20,078 nt of DNA from JADFSZ01 sp022560555 [NCBI: PVC group bacterium]. Lineage in GTDB: Bacteria > GCA-001730085 > JADFSZ01. Where the stretch lies: the NCBI GenBank assembly GCA_022560555.1, contig JADFSZ010000005.1, positions 1 to 20,078 on the forward strand, in the 5' to 3' direction. Shown here piece by piece: positions 6,750 through 13,936 of this stretch. The position numbers and the translations under genes are program-made. The notes under the pieces were generated by a model. It was not told where the DNA came from, searched no databases, and was given only the letters and a program-made list of their open reading frames with translations. The stretch's first letter is position 1, and each line of letters opens with the position of its first letter.

Positions 6750-7979
6750 ATGTTAACCATGGAAACGAATATATCTAAGATACGTCAAGATTTTCCTGCC
6801 TTAAAGCGCTTGGTGAGGGGTCGTGATCTCGTGTACTTGGATAATGCCGCGACCACGTTAAAACCTCAATCTGTTATTGACGCTATTACGCATTATTACA
6901 CGGATTTATCAAGCAATGTTCATCGAGGTGTGCATTTTTTATCCGAAGAAAGCACAGCCCGGTTTGAAGAGGCCCGGGAAAAAGTGTCTCAGTTTATCTC
7001 GGCCAGGCAAAGTGCCGAAATTGTATTTACGCGTGGAACAACGGATGCCATCAACCTTGTCTCTCAAAGCTACGGAAAAACTTTTATCAAGTCCGGGGAC
7101 GAAATTCTAATCACAGAGATGGAGCATCACTCGAATATTGTGTCCTGGCAAATTTTATGCAAAGAAAAAGGATGTGTTCTCAAGGTGGCCCCCATTACGG
7201 ATGAAGGGGAACTAGTCATGGATGAGTTTGAAAAACTCATCGGTCCTAAAACGAAGATGATTGCTCTTGTGTATGTTTCAAATGTTTTAGGAACCATCAA
7301 TCCGGTTAAGGATATTATCCGTCTGGCTCATGAAAGGAATATTCCTGTTTTGATTGATGGGGCGCAGGCCGTGGGGCAGTTTCCCGTGGATGTTGTGGAT
7401 CTGGATTGCGACTTTTTTGCGTTTTCGGCACATAAAATGTTCGGCCCGACCGGAGTTGGGGTTTTATACGCCAAAGCCGAATATTTGAATCTCATGCCTC
7501 CGATTCAAGGCGGTGGTGACATGATCCTGTCTGTCAGTTTTGACAAGACAACCTATAACACAATTCCTTATAAATTTGAAGCCGGCACACCGAACATTGC
7601 GGGTGTCATAGGTTTGGGGGCGGCCGTCGAATATATCAATCAGCTTGGATTTGAATCTATTGTGCAACATGAAAAAGATATTTCAGCTTATCTGACACAA
7701 TCTTTAGGAGAAGTTGAAGGCCTAAAAATTATTGGTAGGGCCAAGAATAAGGTTCCCATTGCTTCTTTTGTTTTGGATCATGTTCATCCGCATGATATCG
7801 GAACTATTATTGATGAAGAGGGAGTGGCCGTCCGTACAGGTCACCACTGCGCTCAACCGCTTATGTCTCGATATGGCTTGCCGGCAACCGCTCGTGCCTC
7901 TTTTTCGCTTTATAACACAAAAGAAGAAGTTGATATATTGATTAAAGCGATCGAAAAAGTGAAAGCGGTGTTTAAATAA
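6750..7979 (+). CDS. sufS: SufS-type cysteine desulfurase
   Basis: SufS is a pyridoxal-phosphate enzyme that takes sulfur from L-cysteine, leaving alanine, and passes the persulfide to the SUF scaffold. The 409 residues fit group II (SufS/CsdA) desulfurases. Visible: 'LDNAATTLKPQSV' near 30-42, 'EMEHHSNIVSW' near 123-133, the cofactor aspartate in LIDGAQAVGQ (201-210), the Schiff-base lysine K229 in FSAHKMFGPTG, and the persulfide cysteine C367 in RTGHHCAQPL, in the short-loop context of SufS enzymes. ATG 6750 and an in-frame ATG at 6759 are both possible starts; neither has a strong ribosome binding site. It is followed after one base by sufU, its expected sulfur acceptor. Confidence 0.95.
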   Translation: MLTMETNISKIRQDFPALKRLVRGRDLVYLDNAATTLKPQSVIDAITHYYTDLSSNVHRGVHFLSEESTARFEEAREKVSQFISARQSAEIVFTRGTTDAINLVSQSYGKTFIKSGDEILITEMEHHSNIVSWQILCKEKGCVLKVAPITDEGELVMDEFEKLIGPKTKMIALVYVSNVLGTINPVKDIIRLAHERNIPVLIDGAQAVGQFPVDVVDLDCDFFAFSAHKMFGPTGVGVLYAKAEYLNLMPPIQGGGDMILSVSFDKTTYNTIPYKFEAGTPNIAGVIGLGAAVEYINQLGFESIVQHEKDISAYLTQSLGEVEGLKIIGRAKNKVPIASFVLDHVHPHDIGTIIDEEGVAVRTGHHCAQPLMSRYGLPATARASFSLYNTKEEVDILIKAIEKVKAVFK

Positions 7980-7980
7980 C

Positions 7981-8436
7981 ATGACGGACAACAGAGAACT
8001 GTATCAGCAGGTCATACTGGAGCATAACCGTAAGCCCAGAAATTTTGGGAAAATCGAGACATATACCCATCGGGCCCATGGGGACAATCCTCTCTGTGGG
8101 GACGCCTATGATGTTTATCTATCCATTAACACCGATGGCTTGATTGAAGAGATCAATTTTGACGGCCATGGATGCGCTATCTCAAAAGCATCGGCATCCA
8201 TGATGACAGCCAGCCTCAAGGGGAAGACGGTTGAGGAAGCCGAAGGCTTGTTTGAAGAGTTTCATCAACTGATCATGAAAAAAATGGACCCGAACAAGGA
8301 TACGCATAAACTCGGGAAATTAACTGTTTTCTCGGGGATCTGGCAATATCCTGCTCGAGTCAAATGCGCGACATTGAGTTGGCATACGATGAAGGGTGCG
8401 CTCAATCATACGAGCGAGATCACAACAGAAGTATAA
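7981..8436 (+). CDS. sufU: SufU-type sulfur transfer protein
   Basis: SufU is a zinc protein of the IscU fold. In organisms like Bacillus it works as the sulfurtransferase that accepts persulfide from SufS, rather than as a cluster scaffold. The 151 residues keep the metal and active-site set: C39 and D41 in NPLCGD, C65 in GHGCAIS, and C129 in RVKCATLSWHT. The insertion between the second and third cysteine (about residues 95-118), which separates SufU from IscU, is present. The start lies one base after the sufS stop, implying tight coupling and a SufS-SufU pair. No sufE or sufA is seen, so this system resembles the SufBCDSU type familiar from Gram-positive bacteria, here with Gram-negative envelope genes nearby. 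Confidence 0.93.
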   Translation: MTDNRELYQQVILEHNRKPRNFGKIETYTHRAHGDNPLCGDAYDVYLSINTDGLIEEINFDGHGCAISKASASMMTASLKGKTVEEAEGLFEEFHQLIMKKMDPNKDTHKLGKLTVFSGIWQYPARVKCATLSWHTMKGALNHTSEITTEV

Positions 8437-8450
8437 AATCAAAAAGGAAT

Positions 8451-8568
8451 CACCGCAGAGATCACAAAGACCACAGAGAAAAGATTTAAAACATAAATGC
8501 TAAAATCAGAATTTCTGTGAACCTGCCTGCCTGCTCTGTGTCCTTTGTGGTGAAAAAAAGCTTTAACA
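8451..8568. repeat. Intergenic repeat element, copy B (sufU-nfu)
   Basis: This is the second copy of the element found between sufD and sufS. Its ends form an imperfect inverted repeat: TCACAAAGACCACAGAG (8462-8478) pairs with CTCTGTGTCCTTTGTGG (8534-8550), 14 of 17 positions. Between the arms lies the conserved core with GCTAAAATCAGAAT at 8499-8512 and a CCTG triplication at 8522-8533. It carries no gene and could fold into a long imperfect hairpin in the mRNA. Confidence 0.8.
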
Positions 8569-8589
8569 CATTACTAAAAGGAGGTATTT

Positions 8590-9153
8590 ATGCAAATCAT
8601 CATTAATGTGCAGAACACACCGAATCCAAATGCGTTAAAATTTATTGTGAACAGGGATGTAATTAAAAGCGGTGAAAAAGCATCTTTCGGCGGTCCTGAC
8701 GAAGCAGAAGGGATTGTAATTATTCAGAAGCTTTTTGAGATCCCGAATGTGACACAAGTTCATTTTTTTGAAAATGTGATTAGTGTGACTCAAGATGGTC
8801 AACAAGATTGGGATGTTGTTAGTGAAGAGATCAAGAAAGTGATACTGGAACATATTGTAGCGCATGATCCGAATTTTATAGAAAAACTGAGTACATTTGT
8901 ACCCAAAGTCGATCGTGAGCCCAAAAGCCCGGAATTCGCTAAAATTGACGAAATTCTTGATCGAACGGTAAGGCCTTATCTGCAAGGGGATGGGGGCGAT
9001 CTCGAGCTGATAAGTTATGAAAATCATATTTTGAAAGTGCTTTATCAAGGGGCATGCGGTTCGTGCCCAAGTTCAACGGCCGGAACGCTTCAAGCTATTC
9101 AGGGGATTTTACGTGATGAATTTGACTCGGAAATCGAAGTGATCACGACCTAA
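8590..9153 (+). CDS. Two-domain Nfu-type Fe-S scaffold/carrier protein
   Basis: The 187 residues combine two domains. Residues 1-90 match the Nfu N-terminal domain ('QNTPNPNALKFIV' near 8-20 is its signature). Residues 115-187 match the NifU C-terminal (Nfu) domain with the cluster-binding CGSC (C156, C159) in GACGSCPSS. The architecture is that of mitochondrial NFU1 and many bacterial Nfu proteins, which bind a cluster between subunits and hand it to client enzymes. A strong AAAGGAGG stands before ATG 8590. Its place after sufU suggests delivery of SUF-made clusters. It is not IscU- or SufA-like. The name nfu would suit it, but no single standard symbol applies. Confidence 0.92.
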   Translation: MQIIINVQNTPNPNALKFIVNRDVIKSGEKASFGGPDEAEGIVIIQKLFEIPNVTQVHFFENVISVTQDGQQDWDVVSEEIKKVILEHIVAHDPNFIEKLSTFVPKVDREPKSPEFAKIDEILDRTVRPYLQGDGGDLELISYENHILKVLYQGACGSCPSSTAGTLQAIQGILRDEFDSEIEVITT

Positions 9154-9178
9154 AAGTTTGCTTGCGCCTTTAGGTTTT
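9148..9178 (+). terminator. Weak hairpin at the nfu stop
   Basis: ACCTAAA (9148-9154) pairs with TTTAGGT (9169-9175) across a 14-base loop, followed by only a few T. It overlaps the nfu stop codon. It may attenuate transcription before the dismutase gene, but the stem is AT-rich and the T tract short. Confidence 0.25.
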
Positions 9179-9234
9179 ATGAACTAAACTGCCGAATATA
9201 TCACGCTAACCTAGTTTATTGAAGGAGGTTTCTC

Positions 9235-9867
9235 ATGGCTTATGAATTGCCGAAATTGCCGTATGAATTTAACGCGCTCGAACCTCATATTGACGCGAAG
9301 ACGATGGAAATTCATCACACCAAGCATCATCAAGCGTATATCACGAAAGTGAATGATGCTCTCCAAGGAACGGAATTTGAAAATCAAGCCATTGAAGATG
9401 TTATTGCCAACATCAATCAATTGCCGAAAGACAAACAGGGTGCCGTAAGAAACAACGGGGGCGGACATGCCAATCATTCGTTGTTTTGGCAGATTTTATC
9501 ATCTGAATCCGGAGCTCCCGGTGGGGAATTGGCCGAAGATATTCAGTCAACATTCGGAAGCTTTGAAAAGTTTCAAGTTGCTTTTGCCAATGCAGGAATG
9601 ACGCGGTTTGGTTCAGGCTGGGCTTGGCTCACGATTGATGAGGGCGGAAAACTGTGTGTATGTTCAACCCCCAATCAAGATAGCCCTCTGATGAAGGGAA
9701 TCGCGGAATGTCCGGGAAAGCCTATTTTGGGTTTAGACGTATGGGAACACGCGTATTATTTGAATTATCAAAACCGCCGGCCGGATTACATTAAAGCATT
9801 TTGGAATGTGGTCAATTGGAAAAAAGTCGGTGAGTTGTACACGGCGGCAAAAATGGCTAAAGCGTAA
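9235..9867 (+). CDS. sodA: Superoxide dismutase, Mn type
   Basis: This enzyme converts superoxide to oxygen and hydrogen peroxide. The 210 residues match the Fe/Mn dismutase family throughout. Metal ligands are H27 (MEIHHTKHH), H81 ([10 protein letters not shown]), D168 and H172 ([10 protein letters not shown]). The [10 protein letters not shown] context and '[10 protein letters not shown]' (144-153), with the glutamine at the Mn-enzyme position, favour a manganese or cambialistic enzyme over a strict Fe-SOD. There is no signal peptide, so it is cytoplasmic. GAAGGAGG stands eight bases before ATG 9235. It lies 81 bp after nfu at the end of the suf cluster and is followed by a strong terminator. 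Location suggests a role in protecting Fe-S clusters under iron limitation or oxidative stress. Confidence 0.96.
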   Translation: MAYELPKLPYEFNALEPHIDAKTMEIHHTKHHQAYITKVNDALQGTEFENQAIEDVIANINQLPKDKQGAVRNNGGGHANHSLFWQILSSESGAPGGELAEDIQSTFGSFEKFQVAFANAGMTRFGSGWAWLTIDEGGKLCVCSTPNQDSPLMKGIAECPGKPILGLDVWEHAYYLNYQNRRPDYIKAFWNVVNWKKVGELYTAAKMAKA

Positions 9868-9871
9868 AAGC

Positions 9872-9906
9872 CGTATTTCGGATATCGTATATCGTATTTC
9901 GTGAAA
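9872..9906. repeat. Heptanucleotide tandem tract after sodA
   Basis: Successive 7-bp units CGTATTT, CGGATAT, CGTATAT, CGTATTT and CGTGAAA run from five bases after the sodA stop into the terminator stem. The period matches the tract between sufB and sufC, but the unit sequence differs. Confidence 0.65.
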
Positions 9907-9935
9907 AACCCTGAAGAAAGTTCTTCAGGGTTTTT
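9904..9935. terminator. Bidirectional intrinsic terminator
   Basis: The stem CCCTGAAG (9909-9916) with CTTCAGGG (9923-9930) has a six-base loop and is flanked by A5 on the left and T6 on the right. It can therefore end transcription of sodA on the + strand and of the ferredoxin reductase gene (ending at 9949) on the - strand. This is the clearest terminator in the window. Confidence 0.9.
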
Positions 9936-9948
9936 TGTTTTAAAAACT

Positions 9949-11343
9949 TTAAGAAACAGGAGAGCCATCAAGAACCGCGATCATCTCCGCGATCGAGGTA
10001 AATTTTTCTCTGGGTTTTCCCTTGGCTTGTCCGTTTTCAATCTCTGCTTGATCGATTTTTTTCCAATCCGGAAAACTGACCACGCGGACATCACGGCTCT
10101 TTAAGAGATCTAGGACAGAATCCGTAGACGGATTTTTGCATGGGGCCAAGGTCGGGGCATCAGCCAGTATTAACTGGACCGTAGCGATGCTATCCGGCTT
10201 ATTAGTTCCGATCACGCCGCTGGGGCCGCGCTTGATCCATCCTGCGGCGTAGAGACCAGGGACGGTTTGATTGTTGTCGGTGATTCTCCCGTCTCGGTTG
10301 GGAAAGATCCCCCGTTTATCATCAAACGGAACGCCGGGAATAGCAATCCCCCTGTATCCTACGCTTCGAAACAGGAGCCCGCAGGAGAGCTCCTGAGTTT
10401 CGCCGGTGCCCTTGGCTTTTTGACTAAAAGCCTCACCCGTGAGTTCATTTTTTTCCAATAGTATTTTTTCGAGTTTGTTGTTCCCGATAAGTTCAATAGG
10501 GCTTTGAAAAAAATGGATAATGAATTTCTTTGATTTTTGACTTGCAGGGGATCTTGTCAAAAATTCTTGAAAAACTTTCCAGTTTCTCTGACTCAGCGTG
10601 TTTTTAGCATCGTCAAGTTCGACTTGGCTTGCGGTATTCAGCGTTAAATCTTCCGGATTATTGAAGACAGGATCACAGTCGGTAAGTTCTCCAAATTCAG
10701 CAATTTCAACTTTTGTGAATTTTGCCTGAATCGGGCCTCGTCGTCCGATGAGATGAATTTCTTTGATTTTGCTTTCGGCCAAAGCGTCAAGCGCGTGCTG
10801 AGCCATATCGGTGGTTCTGAGTTCATCCACGGTTTTAGAAAGGATTCGTGAAACATCCATGGCCACATTTCCTTGTCCGATAATGATAGCGACTTCATGG
10901 GACAGATCAAATGTGCGGTCCTGATAATCGGGATGTCCGTTGTACCAGCCGACAAATTCGGTCGCGGTATAACTGCCCGTGAGATCTTCGCCGGGAATGC
11001 CTAAACGACGGTCTGTCTCGGCTCCACAGCTGAACAATATAGCGTCATAATGTGTTCTTAGTTCATCCACCGAGAGGTTCTTTCCAATATTGACGTTTCC
11101 TAAAAAATGAAAGCGTTCATGAGCTGCCGTTTTTTCGTAAAGCTTAATAACACTTTTGATTTTTGGATGATCAGGTGCCACGCCGCCGCGGACCAGGCCG
11201 AAGGGGATGGGAAGCCGGTCATACATATCGACATCGACGACACGATCAGATTTTAACAAAGCTTCGGCTGCGTAAAATCCGCTGGGGCCGCTTCCGATAA
11301 TAGCGACGCGTAGGGGCCTTGATTCTTCTCCAAGGGTGCTCAT
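9949..11343 (-). CDS. Ferredoxin-NADP reductase, adrenodoxin-reductase/FprA type
   Basis: A soluble FAD enzyme that moves electrons between NADPH and ferredoxin. The 464 residues match the FprA/adrenodoxin reductase family (about 450-460). Seen in order: FAD-binding GSGPSG at 17-22, '[17 protein letters not shown]' near 45-61 (a family signature), NADP-binding GQGNVA at 156-161, the 'GRRGP' arginine pair at 200-204 that fits the NADP phosphate, and the C-terminal FAD element '[15 protein letters not shown]'. On the - strand a GAGGAG site stands about eight bases before the ATG at 11341-11343. It is the second gene behind the DtxR-like regulator, 37 bp away, so iron or manganese control is likely. 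It could supply electrons for Fe-S assembly at SUF, but that is inference. It shares its terminator with sodA. Confidence 0.92.
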   Translation of the reverse strand: MSTLGEESRPLRVAIIGSGPSGFYAAEALLKSDRVVDVDMYDRLPIPFGLVRGGVAPDHPKIKSVIKLYEKTAAHERFHFLGNVNIGKNLSVDELRTHYDAILFSCGAETDRRLGIPGEDLTGSYTATEFVGWYNGHPDYQDRTFDLSHEVAIIIGQGNVAMDVSRILSKTVDELRTTDMAQHALDALAESKIKEIHLIGRRGPIQAKFTKVEIAEFGELTDCDPVFNNPEDLTLNTASQVELDDAKNTLSQRNWKVFQEFLTRSPASQKSKKFIIHFFQSPIELIGNNKLEKILLEKNELTGEAFSQKAKGTGETQELSCGLLFRSVGYRGIAIPGVPFDDKRGIFPNRDGRITDNNQTVPGLYAAGWIKRGPSGVIGTNKPDSIATVQLILADAPTLAPCKNPSTDSVLDLLKSRDVRVVSFPDWKKIDQAEIENGQAKGKPREKFTSIAEMIAVLDGSPVS

Positions 11344-11380
11344 AGGGGATGCTCCTCAGTTAGCGTTGGGTGACTTTGGT

Positions 11381-11911
11381 CTATAGGTTTTTTAAGCGAG
11401 CTTTTGGTTTTTTGGATTGAGATCGGTGCTTAGGTTTTTTAGTGCCCTGTTTTAAGACAACTCTTTGAATTCTTTTGGAAATGTCTTTATCTCGCATGAT
11501 ATAGCGCATAAATCGAAGCATCCTTTGACCCGTTTCGAGACTCATTAGATGTTCCATCTTACAGGCATCGGAGAGAGCCACTTCGGTTGGGACGCGTAAG
11601 ACATCCTGAAAAAATTGAGATAGGATAACAAAGTTTTGCTCTACGGATTCTGCCATTTGTTTTCCTATATCGGAAAGAACGAGAAAGCGATTGGCATCTT
11701 CCGTGACCCAGCCGCGCTTTTTAAGTTGTGTGAGCGCCATGGAGGCGGCCCCGCGTGAAATTTCAAGCACATTGGCTACATTTGTGACGCGGGCGTACCC
11801 AAACTCATCGTGCAGGTGATTGATGGCCATCAAATAATGAGCGGCCGAATGCGTAATCTCGTTTTTCTCGAATTCACGCCAGTGGCTCGCGTCGTTCAGA
11901 TCCATGACCAT
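11381..11911 (-). CDS. DtxR/MntR-like metal-dependent regulator
   Basis: This 176-residue protein has the winged-helix and dimerisation domains of the DtxR/MntR/IdeR family, repressors that bind DNA when loaded with Fe(II) or Mn(II). The N-terminal part has 'GYARVTNVANVLEISRGAASMALTQL' with strong MntR flavour (38-63). The dimerisation part has 'DACKMEHLMS' (115-124), matching DtxR DACRWEHVMS, so primary-site ligands C117, E120 and H121 are present. By eye alignment, position DtxR M10 is H25, and the ancillary-site residues H79, E83 and H98 are missing. There is no SH3 domain; instead the protein ends in a lysine/arginine-rich tail (about 150-176). A GAGGAG site stands eight bases before its ATG. 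It heads an operon with the ferredoxin reductase, is divergent from phnD, and has a consensus promoter overlapping a dyad. Confidence 0.85.
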   Translation of the reverse strand: MVMDLNDASHWREFEKNEITHSAAHYLMAINHLHDEFGYARVTNVANVLEISRGAASMALTQLKKRGWVTEDANRFLVLSDIGKQMAESVEQNFVILSQFFQDVLRVPTEVALSDACKMEHLMSLETGQRMLRFMRYIMRDKDISKRIQRVVLKQGTKKPKHRSQSKKPKARLKNL

Positions 11912-11977
11912 TTTTCAAACTCCTCGAGACGGTTCGTTCAATAAGACTGTGATATAAATGAGTTTAAAAGGAAAACG

Positions 11978-12005
11978 ATTATAACGTGTCAGAAGATCTT
12001 GTCAA
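11978..12005 (-). promoter_or_regulatory. Consensus promoter of the DtxR-like gene
   Basis: Read on the - strand, TTGACA (12005-12000) and TATAAT (11983-11978) are both perfect consensus boxes with a 16-bp spacer. Transcription would begin near 11971, leaving a leader of about 60 nt. A promoter this strong fits a gene held down by a repressor. Confidence 0.75.
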
Positions 12006-12013
12006 GGACACGT
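11984..12013. promoter_or_regulatory. Candidate operator over the regulator promoter
   Basis: Perfect 7-bp arms ACGTGTC (11984-11990) and GACACGT (12007-12013) enclose the 8-bp palindrome AAGATCTT (11993-12000). The dyad covers the spacer and -35 box of the - strand promoter, where a bound repressor would block RNA polymerase. Self-control by the DtxR-like protein is the simplest reading, but I know of no consensus for this protein to compare. Confidence 0.5.
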
Positions 12014-12105
12014 CAGAGGGCTTCAAACTATATTCTTTCTAACTCATTCATTGTCAATAAATTAAGACGTACTTGGGCGCGGTGTCCCGGGACGAAAAAT
12101 AGTTA

Positions 12106-12134
12106 TTGACACTTGTCAGATGTTCATGTAAATT
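12106..12134 (+). promoter_or_regulatory. Promoter of the phnDCE-type operon
   Basis: TTGACA at 12106-12111 and TAAATT at 12129-12134 are 17 bp apart. Transcription would begin near 12141, inside a second dyad with TGTTAA (12141-12146) and TTAACA (12153-12158) arms. TTGTCA recurs at 11999, 12051 and 12113, partly because its complement resembles a -35 box. Confidence 0.65.
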
Positions 12135-12140
12135 AACGGA

Positions 12141-12158
12141 TGTTAAGCATAGTTAACA
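12141..12158. promoter_or_regulatory. Candidate operator at the phnD transcription start
   Basis: TGTTAA and TTAACA form perfect 6-bp arms around six bases, lying just downstream of the -10 box. The position suits a repressor site. The short AT-rich arms could also arise by chance. Confidence 0.35.
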
Positions 12159-12204
12159 AAAGTTTTTTGAACCGCCTGAGCACAAGAGATAAGGAGCTGC
12201 GAGC

Positions 12205-13128
12205 GTGAACAGAATTGTTAAAAATATTTGGATATCGGTTGTATGTTTTTGTTTGTTGACTATGAATGTGTTTGCCGACGAGGAGGTGTCTTTCACGCTT
12301 GGTTTTATTCCAACAGAAAAGGCGAGTGAACTAACCCCGAAAGCGGAGGCTTTAGCGGAATTTTTATCCAATGCGATGAGAATGCCCGTGAATGTTGTTG
12401 TTCCGACGGCGTATGAATCGTTGATCGAGGGCCTCCGTTTCGGACACATTAACGCGGCCTTTATGGATTCCGGACCGGCCTGGATTGCCTGCCAAAAAGC
12501 GGATGCCGAGGTTGTTCTGGCCGAATTGAAAAGCGGATCCCCCTACTATTGGTGTGAGGTGTATGTTAGAAGCGATAGTGATATTAAAAGTCTAAAGGAT
12601 ATATTAAACAAAAGAATCGCGTTTACTAGCTGGACGGGTTCAAGCGGATTTATTTTTCCTATCGGTACGATGGTTCAAAGAGGGCTGATTGAGGTTGAGG
12701 GACAGGACTTTATCTCCCTTGAAAAGAGCCTAGGTCAATCTTTTAGTCAGTATGTTATTTCAGGTGGATATAAACAATCATTGAAATTGCTGATCGAAGG
12801 CAAAGTGGATGCGGCCGCGCTCGCGCATGACGCGCCCCAAAAGTATCTTAAAGCCGGGGATCGGGAAAAAATAAAATCCATTGAACGGCTGGGAAAAGTT
12901 CCGTCGCATCCGATTGTGGTTAAGTCTGATATGCCGCAAGAATTAAAAGAACGTTTTATTAGTGCCATGCTTTTATTGAATCAACCCGAACATCAAGGTC
13001 TTTTGGAAAGACTCTACGGAGTGACCGGACTCACCGCGACAAATACTGAAGAACATTTAGGGGATTTTGGCCCCGCGTTCGAGCGGCTAACGGGTGTTCA
13101 TAAAAAAGTGTTTGCAAAACATAAATAA
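12205..13128 (+). CDS. phnD: PhnD-family ABC transporter substrate-binding protein
   Basis: A periplasmic binding protein of the phosphate/phosphite/phosphonate (PhnD) family, 307 residues. Residues 1-25 form a signal peptide with a hydrophobic core and a likely cut after VFA; the cysteines in it do not make a clear lipobox. The mature part has 'LGFIPTEKASELTPKAEALAEFL' (32-54), the typical PhnD opening, 'AAFMDSGPAW' near 84-93, and 'SWTGSSGFIFP' near 141-151, which corresponds to the ligand-contacting S-T-S-G loop of PhnD/PtxB proteins. The GTG start at 12205 is set by AAGGAG eight bases upstream. First gene of the importer operon, opposite the DtxR-like regulator. The family also takes unrelated anions and other ligands, and no C-P lyase or phosphonatase gene is near, so the substrate is open. 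Confidence 0.88.
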   Translation: MNRIVKNIWISVVCFCLLTMNVFADEEVSFTLGFIPTEKASELTPKAEALAEFLSNAMRMPVNVVVPTAYESLIEGLRFGHINAAFMDSGPAWIACQKADAEVVLAELKSGSPYYWCEVYVRSDSDIKSLKDILNKRIAFTSWTGSSGFIFPIGTMVQRGLIEVEGQDFISLEKSLGQSFSQYVISGGYKQSLKLLIEGKVDAAALAHDAPQKYLKAGDREKIKSIERLGKVPSHPIVVKSDMPQELKERFISAMLLLNQPEHQGLLERLYGVTGLTATNTEEHLGDFGPAFERLTGVHKKVFAKHK

Positions 13129-13138
13129 GGGTTTTCTT

Positions 13139-13924
13139 GTGACTTCTTCTCAAACACAAACGGATCAACAATTATCTACTCCAACCCGTCCAACACTTGT
13201 AGAGCTTAAGAATGTGTCCGTCTCTTTTGGACGTATATCCGTTCTCAAAAATGTTTCCCTCCGGGTTTCTCAAGGTGTTGTTCATGGGATCATCGGCCCG
13301 AGCGGAACGGGGAAAACGACTCTGATTAAAATAATTAACGGACTTGTTCGTCCCGATGAGGGGTATGTGAATGTTTTGGGTTGCCGGATTAACGGACAAA
13401 AACACGCCGATCTTATATCCTTGAGACATCAGATCGGGTATATTCCGCAAAACTTGGGTCTCGTGAAAATTCTCACAGCCCGCGAAAATGTTTTGATGGG
13501 AAGTTTGGCCCGGATTGGCTCCCTGCGAACATGCCTGAAAATTTTCCCGAAAATCGAGCTTGAGAGATCGGATATACTTCTCGAGAAATTAGGGCTTTTG
13601 CCTAAAGCAGATATTCGCGTACATAAATTATCCGGCGGCGAACAAAAACGAGTTGCCATCGCCAGGGCCCTCATGCAAAATCCTAAGATTCTTTTAGCTG
13701 ATGAATTTCTTTCGGATCTGGATTATAACAACGCGGAGAGGATCATGAAAGAAATCATCAAGTTAAAAATCAATCTGGATCTCACCGTGATTATGGTTGA
13801 GCATAATTTGGCATTGGCGCGGGAGTTTTGTAATACCGTGTCGGCTATTACGCCGGAAGGGTCTCTTGAGGTATCCGACTTCAAAGCCTGGGAGCCTAAA
13901 TTTTCTGACATTTGGACGTTTTAG
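13139..13924 (+). CDS. phnC: PhnC-type ABC transporter ATP-binding protein
   Basis: The ATPase of the importer. From the GTG at 13139 it has 261 residues, the usual PhnC size. Walker A GPSGTGKT at 53-60, Q-loop in GYIPQNLGL, signature LSGGEQKR, Walker B KILLADE followed by FLSDLD (most relatives have a proline where F stands), and the switch histidine in VIMVEHNLA are all present. An upstream ATG at 13094 would overlap phnD by 35 bases and add residues outside the family. The GTG has AAGGG about seven bases upstream, right after the phnD stop, and is preferred. The unconserved, Gln/Thr-rich first 18 residues are unusual. The permease gene follows after 12 bp. Confidence 0.9.
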   Translation: MTSSQTQTDQQLSTPTRPTLVELKNVSVSFGRISVLKNVSLRVSQGVVHGIIGPSGTGKTTLIKIINGLVRPDEGYVNVLGCRINGQKHADLISLRHQIGYIPQNLGLVKILTARENVLMGSLARIGSLRTCLKIFPKIELERSDILLEKLGLLPKADIRVHKLSGGEQKRVAIARALMQNPKILLADEFLSDLDYNNAERIMKEIIKLKINLDLTVIMVEHNLALAREFCNTVSAITPEGSLEVSDFKAWEPKFSDIWTF

Positions 13925-13936
13925 AAACATGCCGAT

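Noticed and set aside
10267-10461. A + strand frame inside the ferredoxin reductase gene
   Set aside because: It is antisense to conserved coding sequence and has no motif of its own.
12027-12056. A second - strand promoter (TTGACA with AATATA) upstream of the regulator gene
   Set aside because: The -10 fit is poor and the perfect promoter at 12005-11978 explains transcription better.
13094-13138. Upstream ATG start for the PhnC-type ATPase
   Set aside because: It would overlap phnD by 35 bases and add residues outside the family; GTG 13139 has a suitable ribosome binding site.
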